Assembly: GCA_902779305.1 (NCBI GenBank)
Contig: CACZBD010000002.1
Span: 124,001 to 188,000, forward strand
Origin: an uncultured Lachnospiraceae bacterium
Lineage (GTDB): Bacteria; Bacillota; Clostridia; Lachnospirales; Lachnospiraceae
Length of the DNA stretch: 64,000 nt
Reading direction: 5' to 3'
The notes under the pieces are model-generated. The model worked only from the letters and a program-made list of their open reading frames with translations, was not told the origin of the DNA and ran no database searches. Every line of letters starts with the position of its first letter. The first letter of the stretch is position 1. A program made the position numbers and the translations under genes. This document shows positions 35,579-44,525 of this stretch, piece by piece.

Positions 35579-36478
35579 ATGAAATGGTGTCCGAATTGCA
35601 GAGAAACACATCCTGATGAGCAGAGATTCTGTAACCATTGCGGAACAGCACTTGTTGAAATGGCGCCGCAGCCAAGATTGCAGCCTCAGCCAAGACCACA
35701 GCCGAAACCGCAACCGCAGCCAAGACCACAGCCGCAGCCGAAGCCTGAGCAGAGACGGGAAAAGAAGGGGATCAGCACCCCGGTGATCATTCTGCTGATC
35801 GCGGCAGCCTGCTTTGTTGCAGTGGGACTGTTTGTGGGCGGATTTTTCCTGACCAGATTTCTGGTATCTGAGGATAACCCCCTGAAAGCGTTTTCGAAAT
35901 CGAATAAAGAGAGCGCTGCGGAAGCGGTCATCACGGAGGATGACCGCGAATACCCTGCTGAAGAGGAAGAAGATACGGAAGTGATCGAAGAAGACGGCGG
36001 AACTTCTTCCCCGGTGATCGAAGAGGAAGAGACTGCCGAGCAGATCGCAATGGAAATGCCGGAACCCACGCCGACACCCATTGTCTGGGGGGAAGTAAAT
36101 TTCAACATGGATGCGGAACAGGCAGATATCGAGAAATGGGTGAGGGACTGCAGAAACAACAAAGAACGTTACAACAGATATGAGGACGGGGACATCTACT
36201 GCTATAAACAGAGCGGAACTCCCGTGATCGTCGGCGCATCGGATTCTGTCGGCGGCTGGAAGTATAACCGGGAGTATGTCGGTGTTGCCGAATATTATGC
36301 GGAACTGGACGACGGCGTTCGTGTCGTGCAGCAGTTTTATTTTGAAGGCTCCAACCTGTTCCGTGTGATCGACGAGGACGGCGTACATGATTATGGTTGT
36401 GAAGATTGGGAAAAATACGACGAACTGGGCAAGCAGCTGAAGGAAGACCGGAAAGAACTGTTGGAACGTTTTTACTAA
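35579..36478 (+). CDS. Zinc-ribbon membrane protein with extracytoplasmic C-terminal domain
   Basis: The roughly 300-residue protein begins with a zinc ribbon (WCPNCR...FCNHCG), then a Pro/Gln/Lys-rich low-complexity linker, one membrane helix near residues 65-90, an acidic linker, and a C-terminal domain of about 120 residues of unknown fold. ATG 35579 has GGAG nine bases upstream; an ATG at 35573 is also in frame but too close to it, and the frame is open to 35534. The type II topology puts the ribbon inside the cell and the last domain outside. No function can be assigned. A similar zinc-ribbon plus membrane arrangement recurs at 51037. Confidence 0.8.
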   Translation: MKWCPNCRETHPDEQRFCNHCGTALVEMAPQPRLQPQPRPQPKPQPQPRPQPQPKPEQRREKKGISTPVIILLIAAACFVAVGLFVGGFFLTRFLVSEDNPLKAFSKSNKESAAEAVITEDDREYPAEEEEDTEVIEEDGGTSSPVIEEEETAEQIAMEMPEPTPTPIVWGEVNFNMDAEQADIEKWVRDCRNNKERYNRYEDGDIYCYKQSGTPVIVGASDSVGGWKYNREYVGVAEYYAELDDGVRVVQQFYFEGSNLFRVIDEDGVHDYGCEDWEKYDELGKQLKEDRKELLERFY

Positions 36479-36494
36479 AAATCATGTGATTTTT
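36477..36494 (+). terminator. AT-rich inverted repeat at the end of the zinc-ribbon gene
   Basis: AAAAATC and GATTTTT flank ATGT just after the stop codon. The 7-bp AT-only-rich stem is weak; it could be a bidirectional terminator or chance. Confidence 0.3.
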
Positions 36495-36547
36495 ACAGGA
36501 ATAGGCTTTACAAGTCGACATAAAAAAGATATTATGTAACATATGGG

Positions 36548-36553
36548 TATAAT
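36548..36553 (+). promoter_or_regulatory. Likely -10 element upstream of the small membrane protein and MBOAT genes
   Basis: TATAAT at 36548-36553 lies 34 bases before the ATG at 36588, preceded by an AT-rich tract. No good -35 hexamer is found at 16-18 bases, so an activator-dependent promoter or a chance match both remain possible. Confidence 0.35.
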
Positions 36554-36587
36554 ATGTAAACCAATCAGTGCAGAAAGGGGATAGGTT

Positions 36588-37118
36588 ATGAGTTTGGTAT
36601 TAGTGATCATTCTGTTCATCATCCTGGCAGTTGATTTTCTGATCGCTCTTTTCGGAAATGTCTGTCCGCACGCGGAAGGAAAGGACAAGGAGAGGATCTT
36701 AAGGCTCCTGCAGCGCTACGCCGTGATCTTCGGCGGATATGCCGCTGTCGGTCTGATCGCATATTGCTGCGGCAAATACTATCCGAGCATGGAATACATC
36801 GGCGGCCTGTTGCTGGATCCGATCTTCCGTTATGCGATCAGTCTGCTTGACCGCCTGAAACTTCTGATGATCCGTCCGAAGAAAGACGAATGCAGGGCGG
36901 AAAAAGCTGAGGCGGAAAAAGAAGTCAAAGCAGCGCCTGTTGAGAAAGCGGAGAAAGAAGCGAACACAAAGCGCGTTGTTCCCGCCAAGGCAGCACCTGT
37001 TAAGAAGGCAGAACCCGTGATGATCGAGATCGAGCCCGTGGTCAAGGAACCGGTGATCAAAGCATCCGCTGAGAAACCGAAAGCGAAACCGCGCGCACGG
37101 AAAGCTACGAAAGCATGA
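36588..37118 (+). CDS. Small membrane protein with Lys/Ala/Glu-rich cytoplasmic tail
   Basis: The 176-residue protein has an N-terminal hydrophobic helix (1-25), a second one near 45-65, an amphipathic stretch, and then about 75 residues rich in Lys, Ala, Glu and Pro with repeated KAAPV/EPV motifs. I do not recognise a family. GGGG precedes the ATG. Its stop overlaps the start of the MBOAT acyltransferase gene by four bases, so the two are probably made together. Small membrane partners are known beside other MBOAT systems (DltX in the Dlt operon), but similarity to DltX is not evident here. Confidence 0.75.
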   Translation: MSLVLVIILFIILAVDFLIALFGNVCPHAEGKDKERILRLLQRYAVIFGGYAAVGLIAYCCGKYYPSMEYIGGLLLDPIFRYAISLLDRLKLLMIRPKKDECRAEKAEAEKEVKAAPVEKAEKEANTKRVVPAKAAPVKKAEPVMIEIEPVVKEPVIKASAEKPKAKPRARKATKA

Positions 37119-38539
37119 GTTTTTATTCAATATCTTTCCTGATCTTTATGGTGGCAGTATTCCTTTTTTACCGAATACTGCCACATCCATACAGATGGGT
37201 TGCATTGCTTGCGGCAAATGCGTTGTTTTACGCAAGCTTTGAAGCCCGTTTTCTTTTGCTGCTCCTGCTTCTGATGGCAGGGTCGTATTTTGGCGCACTT
37301 TTGATCGAGAAACACCGGGAGAAGGCGAAACAGATACTGATCGCCCTTGTCGCGGTGCTTGTTCTTTGTCTGGCATTCTTTAAGTACGCGAACTTCACGC
37401 TGACGAGCATCGAAAAGATCCTCGGCCTGTTTGCGATTCCGTTTACGGCGCCCGCATTAAAGATCCTGCAGCCGGTAGGGATCTCTTTTTTCACCTTCCA
37501 GATGATCGGCTATCTGACAGATGTCTATCGCGGAAAAATCAAGGCGTGCAGGCATTTCGGGAAATACGCGGTGTTTGCTTCCTTTTTTGCAACGATCACA
37601 TCCGGACCGATCGAGCGGGCAGGGCATTTTCTTCCCCAGCTTGAGGAGGACACCCCTTTTGACTATGAGCGCACGGTTTCCTATGCATCGATCCTTTTGA
37701 TCGGTCTTGTCAAAAAAGTTGTGATCGCGGACACGATAGCAAAGTACGTGGACAGTGCCTACAACAATCTGCATGCATGCAGTTCCGCTTCGATCCTTCT
37801 TGCGACACTGCTGTTTGCCATGCAGATCTACTGTGATTTTTCCGGCTATTCAGATATGGCGGTCGGGATCGGCGGATTGCTGGGCTTTGATCTGATCAGG
37901 AACTTTAAGCAGCCTTATTTTGCCTGCTCCGTAAGAGAATTCTGGGCATCCTGGCATATTTCCCTTTCCACATGGCTTAGAGACTATGTGTACATCCCGC
38001 TTGGCGGTAACCGGAAGGGGACGCTCAGGCGGAATCTGAACCTGATCCTCACATTCTTAGTCAGTGGCCTATGGCACGGCGCAAACTGGACCTATGTCGT
38101 CTGGGGGCTGATCCACGGGGTGGCGCAGGTCGGCGAAAATATGGTCGTAAAGCGAAAAGATTCGAAGGAATTAAGCCGCGCAGTCCGCTTCTTCAGGTGG
38201 CTGGTCACGTTCCTCATCGTCTGCCTGGCCTGGATATTCTTCCGCGCAAACAGCATCTCGGATGCCTTTTACGCCCTTACCCATCTGGTCACCGCCGGAG
38301 AAATAAAAAATACATTCTTAAACCTCGGCATGTCGGCTGTTTCCGTCGTAAAGGTCTTTGTGATGGCAGCAGGCCTGACGGTTTATGATCTCTTCAGCCG
38401 GAAACAGGATCTGATCCCGCTGTTTAGAAAGCAGCATGTGATCTTCAGGTGGGCCGTTTACGTGATCTTCGCGGTACTCGTCATCGTCCTGAAGATCCAT
38501 AACGGAACCGACGCCAGCTTCATATACTTCAAGTTCTGA
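37115..38539 (+). CDS. MBOAT membrane O-acyltransferase (AlgI/PatA-like)
   Basis: The 474-residue protein has about eleven membrane segments and the strongly conserved AlgI/PatA/DltB core: FWASWHISLSTWLRDYVYIPLGGN followed by GLWHGANW with the catalytic histidine H321. These enzymes move an acyl group through the membrane, delivering it to an extracytoplasmic acceptor with help from an SGNH-type partner. YIPLGGN points to the AlgI/PatA (acetyl) side rather than DltB. The preceding small membrane protein overlaps it by four bases. An SGNH-like protein follows after a structured 206-base gap. Confidence 0.9.
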   Translation: MSFYSISFLIFMVAVFLFYRILPHPYRWVALLAANALFYASFEARFLLLLLLLMAGSYFGALLIEKHREKAKQILIALVAVLVLCLAFFKYANFTLTSIEKILGLFAIPFTAPALKILQPVGISFFTFQMIGYLTDVYRGKIKACRHFGKYAVFASFFATITSGPIERAGHFLPQLEEDTPFDYERTVSYASILLIGLVKKVVIADTIAKYVDSAYNNLHACSSASILLATLLFAMQIYCDFSGYSDMAVGIGGLLGFDLIRNFKQPYFACSVREFWASWHISLSTWLRDYVYIPLGGNRKGTLRRNLNLILTFLVSGLWHGANWTYVVWGLIHGVAQVGENMVVKRKDSKELSRAVRFFRWLVTFLIVCLAWIFFRANSISDAFYALTHLVTAGEIKNTFLNLGMSAVSVVKVFVMAAGLTVYDLFSRKQDLIPLFRKQHVIFRWAVYVIFAVLVIVLKIHNGTDASFIYFKF

Positions 38540-38550
38540 TCGAGCGGTGC

Positions 38551-38614
38551 AGGAATGTGTATGATCATACAACCGGGAGCTTGCTCACGATGTTGTGTGA
38601 TCATGCACATTCCT
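38551..38614 (+). repeat. Long perfect-type hairpin in the MBOAT-SGNH intergenic region
   Basis: A 23-base arm (38551-38573) pairs with 38592-38614 around an 18-base loop. All positions pair if two G-U wobbles are allowed in RNA (38560 and 38568). There is no T-run after it, so it is not a classical terminator. It may be a processing site, an RNA protein-binding site or a remnant of a small palindromic element. Confidence 0.8.
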
Positions 38615-38620
38615 ATAGCG

Positions 38621-38725
38621 CGAAAGCGCGTGATGAGCAACACGAAGTGTTGCGAATATTACCGCGAGAATGCGTAACCCGAAAGCGCGTGATGAGCAAC
38701 ACAGAGTGTTGCGAATATTACCGCG
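38621..38725 (+). repeat. Two tandem 46-base repeats with conserved internal hairpins
   Basis: Copy one (38621-38666) and copy two (38680-38725) are 59 bases apart and differ at two positions. Those lie in the loop of a 7-bp hairpin, GCAACAC/GTGTTGC (loops GAA and AGA). Copy one is preceded by GCGC-GAAA-GCGC, a GNRA tetraloop hairpin at 38618-38629. The conserved stem with a drifting loop suggests selection on RNA or DNA structure, as in REP-like elements. Confidence 0.8.
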
Positions 38726-38745
38726 GAAACATAAAGGCGTAAGTG

Positions 38746-39780
38746 ATGAAAAAATTTCTGCTCAAACTCGCGCTCTTTGCCGTGATCCTGACCGCGATCT
38801 TTGCACCGGTCAATATCGCGATCGACCCGTACAACATCTTTCACTATGATGATCCGGTCGACAACGGCGTGGAGCCGAACAAAAACTTCATAAAGACAAA
38901 ATACATCCTGCATAACAAAGAGAAGTTCGATTCTCTGGTCTTCGGATCCTCAAGGGCAGGCTTTCTTGACGTGGAAACGATCCCGGACGGAAGGTACTAC
39001 GATATGTGCTACTCGGAAGGCGTCGTCGCCGAGCATGTCGATACGCTCAAAGTCCTGATCCACGGGGGCTTTGTTCCCAAAAACGTGCTGGTCATGGTGG
39101 ACGACATTTCCTGTTTCGTGGATCCGAAAATGCATGAAAACATGCTTTACCGGGTTCCCTATCCGACGGGCGGGCCGGTTTCATGGCTGGAATTCTATGC
39201 GAAATACTGCGATCTGATCACAACATGGGAATCTCTTTCCGTGATGCGGGAATACAGAGAGAGTGGGAAAGCGGATCCTGATTTTGCCGAGCGCTTCAGA
39301 AGGACCGGTACGGAACGGCTCGACAAACCGTCGGAATTTGATGGTACGGACGGTATGGGACATGAACTTCCCGGATATGCGGCGGCCTACTATTCGTTGC
39401 GCCTGGAAGAATCCGTTGCCGATATGAAAGAACTGGTAGAACTCTGCAGACACTACGGGATCAACCTGAAGGTCGTGACCAATCCGCTGTATTATAAGAC
39501 CTATGAAGTCGCCTGCGAAAACGGCTACCTTGATTATCTTTATGAACTTGCGGGGGTTTGTGACTATGTGAATTTTTCAAGTATTTCCAACGTGACCACA
39601 ACCTGCGGCAATTACTATGAGACTTCCCATTTCACGCCTTATGTCGGCTGGGCCATGATCGAGATCACTTATAACGGGTTTGAAGATGATATCCTGAAAG
39701 AGCAGGGTTTCGGCTATCCTGTCAACAAAGAAAACAGGGATGAATTTTTTGCGCTGCTGAAGGCACAGCTTACTCATTAA
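38746..39780 (+). CDS. SGNH-like extracytoplasmic partner of the MBOAT (DltD/AlgJ-like)
   Basis: The 344-residue protein has one N-terminal membrane helix (3-25) and an outer domain with a VFGSSRAG block (S68-S69) and a late TSHFTPYVGW block (H295), placed as the nucleophile and His regions of SGNH-type acyltransferases. Such proteins accept the acyl group brought out by the MBOAT and transfer it to a polymer. ATG 38746 is preferred over the GTG three bases upstream. A 206-base structured gap separates it from the MBOAT. The catalytic Asp cannot be assigned with confidence, so activity is inferred. Confidence 0.7.
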   Translation: MKKFLLKLALFAVILTAIFAPVNIAIDPYNIFHYDDPVDNGVEPNKNFIKTKYILHNKEKFDSLVFGSSRAGFLDVETIPDGRYYDMCYSEGVVAEHVDTLKVLIHGGFVPKNVLVMVDDISCFVDPKMHENMLYRVPYPTGGPVSWLEFYAKYCDLITTWESLSVMREYRESGKADPDFAERFRRTGTERLDKPSEFDGTDGMGHELPGYAAAYYSLRLEESVADMKELVELCRHYGINLKVVTNPLYYKTYEVACENGYLDYLYELAGVCDYVNFSSISNVTTTCGNYYETSHFTPYVGWAMIEITYNGFEDDILKEQGFGYPVNKENRDEFFALLKAQLTH

Positions 39781-39823
39781 GAAATGATGTTTTTTTTGAC
39801 ACGATATGCTAATATGGATAAGT

Positions 39824-41764
39824 ATGGACCGCTTAAAGAAAGAATCACTTGGAACAGAACAGTCCATTGATTCGTTTGTAGAACAAAAACTGAAACGCTT
39901 CAGCCGGATGGAGCATGATTTTGCATCCTTATTTTCCCTGATGTTTTCGGAAGAAAGCAACACCATTTATGAGACCGGCAGGGGGTTTGAGATTGAAAAG
40001 CTGACATACGGCCAGGCAAGATCCAACGCCCTGAAGCGGTCTGCTGCTTTGAAAGAGGCGCTCGGAGAACAGAAAAAGGATGCAGTTGTCGGATTATATC
40101 AGGCAAACGGCCCGGAATGGATCGAAAATTTCTGGGCGATCCTTCTGATCGGATGCAGGCCGCTGCTTCTCAACATGCAGCTTGATGATGCATCGTTAAA
40201 TGAGGCATTAAGATCAACGGATGCGATTGCCGTCGTTTCGGAAGGAAAAACGTTTCAGCTGCCTGTCGTATTATCGGATTCTCTGAAAGAAACCGTTACA
40301 GAAAAAGAGCCGGATGTGTTCGGAAGCGAGATCCTTCTGATGTCGTCTGGGACATCCGCAAACATCAAGATCTGCGCCTATACGGCGGAAGAGATCTATT
40401 ATCAGGTGCTTGACAGTTATCAGATCATCAGGGACTGTAAACTGATGCGGGGCGCTTACAGAGGCGAACTCAAGCAGCTGGCTCTCCTGCCGTTTTATCA
40501 TGTGTTCGGCCTGGTTGCCATGTACCTGTGGTTCGGCTTTTTTTCGAGAACTTTTGTGCATCTTCCGGATCTTTCCCCGAAGACAGTCCAGAGTACGATC
40601 TTAAGACACGGCGTGACGCATATTTTTGCCGTACCGCTGTTTTGGGAAAAGATCTATGAACAGGCCATCAGAACGATCAAAGACCGCGGAGAAGCGGTGG
40701 AAAGAAAATTCAACCGCGCGCTTGCTCTGTCCGTCAAACTGGACAGGATCCCGCCGCTAGGAAAACTGTTCAAAAAGTTTGCGTTTAAGGAAGTGCGGGA
40801 AAATCTGTTCGGTGAGAGCATCCGTTTTTTGATCACCGGCGGGAGCATGATCGAACCTTCGATCCTTGCGTTTTTTAACGGGATCGGATACCGGCTGGCA
40901 AACGGTTACGGTATGAGTGAGATCGGGATCTGTTCCGTGGAACTGGATCATAGGGCCAAGTACCTGCATGCCGGTTATGTCGGGAAACCTCTGTCCTCCC
41001 TGGAATACCGGATCAACGAAGGCGGGGAGCTGGAAGTCAGGGGAAAGAGTATTTCCCATTATGTGATGGAATGCGGGTTTAAGAGGACCTGCCCGGACTG
41101 GTTCAATACCCATGACCTTGCGGAATGCGAAAACGGTCACTACAGGATCTTAGGCAGAAAAGATGACCTGGTCATCGGACCGGAAGGGGAAAATCTGAAT
41201 CCGAACCTGATCGAAGCAGCTCTGCGTACGGACGGGATCGGGGAACTTTGCCTGTTTCAGGCGGAGGGACCGACACTGCTGTGCTCTGTAAGAGGGGATC
41301 TTTCGGAAGAAGAATTTGAAGATCTTACAAAGAGACTGCAGGAAAAGATGATCGCCGCAAATCTTGCGGGAAAGATCAAAAAGATCAGCTTTACAACGGA
41401 TCCGCTTCTTGGCGAAGGAGAATTTAAGTGCAACAGGAGACTGATCCGCGAAAAATACAGAAAGCATGCGTTCCGTCCTTTGAGCGCCGAGACGATCGGA
41501 AAGGCGATGAAGGGACCGGATGATCCTCTGTATGAGGAGATCCTTTTGCAGTTTGCAAAAGCACTGAACAAAAACCCCGAAGAGATCTCGCCTCAAATGA
41601 ACTTTTTCATGGATCTTGGCGGAACGAGCCTGGATTATTTTGCCCTGCTGAACACGCTCCGGGAAACATACGGGATCGAGTTTCCGGTATCTGCGGGAAT
41701 GAACTTAGGATCGCCGGAGGCGGTCTACGAATACATTAAAACAGAGAGTACCCATGTTCATTAG
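39824..41764 (+). CDS. AMP-dependent acyl ligase fused to a carrier-protein domain
   Basis: The 646-residue protein has an adenylation domain with a diverged P-loop (MSSGTSANIK), an ordinary NGYGMSEIG motif, the hinge aspartate and GRKDDLVI, and the A10 lysine in EFKCNRR. It ends in a carrier domain with GGTSLDY, whose S602 should take phosphopantetheine. The enzyme can load an acyl or amino acid on its own arm, a fusion of DltA-plus-DltC or acyl-ACP-synthetase-plus-ACP logic. I choose ATG 39824; the frame extends to 39806 but neither start has a strong ribosome site. The PlsC gene overlaps its last 11 bases. Confidence 0.83.
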   Translation: MDRLKKESLGTEQSIDSFVEQKLKRFSRMEHDFASLFSLMFSEESNTIYETGRGFEIEKLTYGQARSNALKRSAALKEALGEQKKDAVVGLYQANGPEWIENFWAILLIGCRPLLLNMQLDDASLNEALRSTDAIAVVSEGKTFQLPVVLSDSLKETVTEKEPDVFGSEILLMSSGTSANIKICAYTAEEIYYQVLDSYQIIRDCKLMRGAYRGELKQLALLPFYHVFGLVAMYLWFGFFSRTFVHLPDLSPKTVQSTILRHGVTHIFAVPLFWEKIYEQAIRTIKDRGEAVERKFNRALALSVKLDRIPPLGKLFKKFAFKEVRENLFGESIRFLITGGSMIEPSILAFFNGIGYRLANGYGMSEIGICSVELDHRAKYLHAGYVGKPLSSLEYRINEGGELEVRGKSISHYVMECGFKRTCPDWFNTHDLAECENGHYRILGRKDDLVIGPEGENLNPNLIEAALRTDGIGELCLFQAEGPTLLCSVRGDLSEEEFEDLTKRLQEKMIAANLAGKIKKISFTTDPLLGEGEFKCNRRLIREKYRKHAFRPLSAETIGKAMKGPDDPLYEEILLQFAKALNKNPEEISPQMNFFMDLGGTSLDYFALLNTLRETYGIEFPVSAGMNLGSPEAVYEYIKTESTHVH

Positions 41765-42389
41765 ATTTGTTAACGCATTCACCAAGATCACGGCCTGGCC
41801 TGTGCAGCGCCTCCTTTTCAGGACAAAGATCCTCTATGAGGACAGACGCGTACAGGGGCGGCGGATCAAAGGGAGCGCGATCATTATTTCCAACCATACC
41901 TCGGTTTATGACTATGCCGTGATGCTGTTCGTTTTTTTCAGCAGGACATTAAGGTATCAGATGGCGGAGGTGCTGTTTGAGAAAAAACCGCTCGGGTACT
42001 TCTTAAAAGGACTCGGCGGTATCCGCGTTGACAGGAACAATTATGATTTTTCCTTCCTTGCGCGCTCGGAGAGGATCTTAAGAAACGGCGGTGTCGTCGG
42101 GATCTTTCCGGAGAGCAGGCTTGCAAGAAAGGGAGAGGAGCGTCCGCTTCCGTTTAAACCGAGCGCGGCTTATCTGGCTCTGTCAGCGGATGTTCCCGTT
42201 ATTCCCGTTTATACCAACGGCTGCTATTTCAGCAGGCACCGTGCCGTGGTCCTGATCGGGAAACCGATGGATATCCATGTTTATACCGACCGGGTAAGCG
42301 GCGAAAAGGAAAAGATCGAGGCGCTCACCAAGGCTATGCGGGATAAGATCATCTCACTCGAAAAGGAATACCATGAACGCTGGAAATAA
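41754..42389 (+). CDS. PlsC-family lysophospholipid/glycerolipid acyltransferase (copy 1)
   Basis: The 211-residue protein has the acyltransferase HX4D motif in NHTSVYD (H48, D53), a GGIRVDR motif, a FPESR block for substrate phosphate binding, and VIPVYTNG. It lacks a strong N-terminal membrane anchor but has hydrophobic stretches. PlsC transfers an acyl chain from acyl-ACP or acyl-CoA to a lysophosphatidate-like acceptor. It overlaps the ligase-carrier fusion upstream and a second PlsC-like gene downstream. The fused carrier could be its acyl donor, by inference. Confidence 0.85.
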   Translation: MFIRFVNAFTKITAWPVQRLLFRTKILYEDRRVQGRRIKGSAIIISNHTSVYDYAVMLFVFFSRTLRYQMAEVLFEKKPLGYFLKGLGGIRVDRNNYDFSFLARSERILRNGGVVGIFPESRLARKGEERPLPFKPSAAYLALSADVPVIPVYTNGCYFSRHRAVVLIGKPMDIHVYTDRVSGEKEKIEALTKAMRDKIISLEKEYHERWK

Positions 42390-43023
42390 GAAAGGCAGAC
42401 CACGTACCCATCTGTTTTATGATTTTGTAAAGATCACAGCGGCGCTTCCGGGCGTGGTGGCATTCAGACCGAAGTATCTTTATGAAAATGAAGCAGCAAA
42501 AAAAAGGATCCGTGGCGGGGCGCTCCTGATCGCAAACCATTTCGGCTTTTTTGATCCGGTGTATCTGCAGTTTGCCGTGTGGTACCGCCGTATGCGTCAG
42601 GTCTGTCTGCAGCAGTTTTTTGACAGCCGTGCGGGATGGCTGTTCAGGGCGGTGCACTGCATCCCGGTGGATCGCGACAATATCGGCATGGATTCCATCC
42701 GGGAGATCGTTACCAGTCTAAAAAACGGTGAAGTGGTCGGGATGTATCCGGAAGGACACATCAATACCGAAAATGAGGATATCCAGACATTTAAGTCCGG
42801 GATGGTCCTGATGGCGCTTCAGAGCGGATGCCCGGTCATTGCGATCTACATGAAGCCCAGGAAACACTGGTATGAGCGTCTGGTCTTTGCGATCGGAGAA
42901 CCGGTCGATCCGCATACGGTCTGCGGGGACAGGAAAGGGATCGCGGCCATCGAACAGATGACGAGAGTACTGAAAGAAAAAGAGGAATCTTTAAAAATAT
43001 TAGCGTCGGAGGGAAAAACATGA
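42373..43023 (+). CDS. PlsC-family acyltransferase (copy 2)
   Basis: The 216-residue protein repeats the PlsC pattern with NHFGFFD (H56, D61), IPVDRDN, MYPEGHI and VIAIYMK. It is clearly distinct from the preceding copy, so the pair may act on different acceptor positions or lipids. The start overlaps copy 1 by 17 bases and its stop overlaps the second ligase by four. In E. coli Aas, a PlsC domain is fused to an acyl-ACP synthetase; here similar domains are separate neighbouring genes. Confidence 0.85.
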   Translation: MNAGNKKGRPRTHLFYDFVKITAALPGVVAFRPKYLYENEAAKKRIRGGALLIANHFGFFDPVYLQFAVWYRRMRQVCLQQFFDSRAGWLFRAVHCIPVDRDNIGMDSIREIVTSLKNGEVVGMYPEGHINTENEDIQTFKSGMVLMALQSGCPVIAIYMKPRKHWYERLVFAIGEPVDPHTVCGDRKGIAAIEQMTRVLKEKEESLKILASEGKT

Positions 43024-44525
43024 AAACACAGAGTGCAAAGATCTGGGAAAAATACACGGATGCCGTGACTTTTTCAAAGATCCGGGACATGGACAGCGTT
43101 GCGCAGATGTGGGAGTCGTGCGTTAAGGAATATGCGGACCGGATCGCCGTTTCGGATAACGGGGAAACCTATTCCTTTTCACGGATCGATGAAGAAGTAA
43201 AAAGATACAGAACACAGTTTGCGGATCTCGATAAGGGAGACAGGGTCGTCCTGCTGATCCCGAATTCCTATGAGTTTGTCCGCGCGTTTCTTGCAGTTAC
43301 CACACTGGGACTGACCGCGGTCATTCTGCCGGTCCAGCTGGATCCGAAGGCGGTCTTTGGCTGCTGCATGAAATTCGGCGCAAAGAAACTGGTGTATCAG
43401 AAATCGATGCAGGATAAGATCGATCAGGTCCTTGCGATCAAACCGGATCTTTGTGTCGTGAAGGCAGAGGAGATCCCCGAAGAAGAAACGGATGCGGCTT
43501 TCGTTGCGGGAACGGATCCCTGCGTGATCATGTTTACGGGCGGAACGACCGGGAAGAGCAAGGGTGTTCTGCTTTCCAATGCAGCCGTGATGCAGGGAAC
43601 GGTCAACGGCTGCTACGGGTACAAGGATGTCTTCTTCCAGCGTTATCTTCTGATCCTTCCGCTGAGCCATGTGTTCGGCCTGATCCGGAACCTGATGACT
43701 TCCTTATATACCGGAAGCGATCTGTTCATTTGCAGGGACAATAAGGATATGTTCCGCGATATTGCCGCGTTTAAGCCGACGGCCATGGTCATGGTACCGG
43801 CACTTGCAGAGATGGCGCTGAACCTTTCGGCAAAATTCGGACGCAACATGCTTGGTGATGACTTAAAGACGATCATCTGCGGGGCGGCTCCCGTTGCGCC
43901 CTATCTTGTCGGCGCCTATCATGAGAAAGGGATCGCGCTTCTGCCCGGATACGGTCTCACGGAATCGGCGAATCTGGTATCGGGAAATCCGGAAAGCCTG
44001 CGCTTAAGCGATTCCGTCGGTCTGATGTTCCCGAATCAGGAATACAGGATCGAGGACGGGGAACTGTGGCTGAAGGGCAGAAATATGCTGGATTGCTATG
44101 TCGGCGAAGAGGAAAACGATTCCTTTGAGGACGGCTGGTTTAAGACAGGGGATCTGGCCAGAGTCGACGAGGAAGGTTATCTTTACATTACGGGCCGCAT
44201 CAAAGAGATCATTGTACTGCCGAGTGGTGAAAATGTATCGCCCGCCGAAGTGGAAGCGTACTTTAATGCCCTGGAATTCGTACAGGATTCGCAGGTGTTT
44301 GAGGATCAAAATGACAGGGGCGAGACGATCCTTGCCTTAGAGATCGTGCCCAGACAGACCGTCCTTGCAAAACTTCAGAAGGATGATCCGGCCGCATACA
44401 TGATGGAAAAACTCGGCGAGGTGAACCGCACGCTGCCGGCATATTGCCAGATCGGAAAGATCGTGATCAGGGATCAGGATTTTGAACGTTCACCGAGCAT
44501 GAAGATTGTGAGATATAAGAAATGA
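43020..44525 (+). CDS. AMP-dependent acyl-ACP/CoA ligase
   Basis: The 501-residue enzyme has the standard adenylation motifs: FTGGTTGKSKG P-loop near residue 172, GYGLTES, TGDLARVDEEGYLYITGR, and a C-terminal SPSMKIVRYK with the catalytic lysine. It should activate a carboxylic acid as acyl-AMP and pass it to a thiol, most simply the small carrier protein encoded next, with which it overlaps by four bases. The substrate is unknown; PlsC neighbours favour a fatty acid. Confidence 0.87.
   Translation: MKTQSAKIWEKYTDAVTFSKIRDMDSVAQMWESCVKEYADRIAVSDNGETYSFSRIDEEVKRYRTQFADLDKGDRVVLLIPNSYEFVRAFLAVTTLGLTAVILPVQLDPKAVFGCCMKFGAKKLVYQKSMQDKIDQVLAIKPDLCVVKAEEIPEEETDAAFVAGTDPCVIMFTGGTTGKSKGVLLSNAAVMQGTVNGCYGYKDVFFQRYLLILPLSHVFGLIRNLMTSLYTGSDLFICRDNKDMFRDIAAFKPTAMVMVPALAEMALNLSAKFGRNMLGDDLKTIICGAAPVAPYLVGAYHEKGIALLPGYGLTESANLVSGNPESLRLSDSVGLMFPNQEYRIEDGELWLKGRNMLDCYVGEEENDSFEDGWFKTGDLARVDEEGYLYITGRIKEIIVLPSGENVSPAEVEAYFNALEFVQDSQVFEDQNDRGETILALEIVPRQTVLAKLQKDDPAAYMMEKLGEVNRTLPAYCQIGKIVIRDQDFERSPSMKIVRYKK

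Noticed and set aside
36514..36520. Candidate Spo0A box (GTCGACA) upstream of the small membrane protein
   Set aside because: A six-of-seven match to the TGTCGAA consensus on the minus strand is expected by chance in a window this size; no second site nearby.
38621..38725. CRISPR array
   Set aside because: Only two repeats, spaced by 13 bases, with internal hairpins and no cas genes nearby.
39796..39824. TTGACA as -35 of a promoter for the ligase-carrier fusion
   Set aside because: No acceptable -10 hexamer at 16-18 bases; the position would also put the transcription start at or after the chosen ATG.
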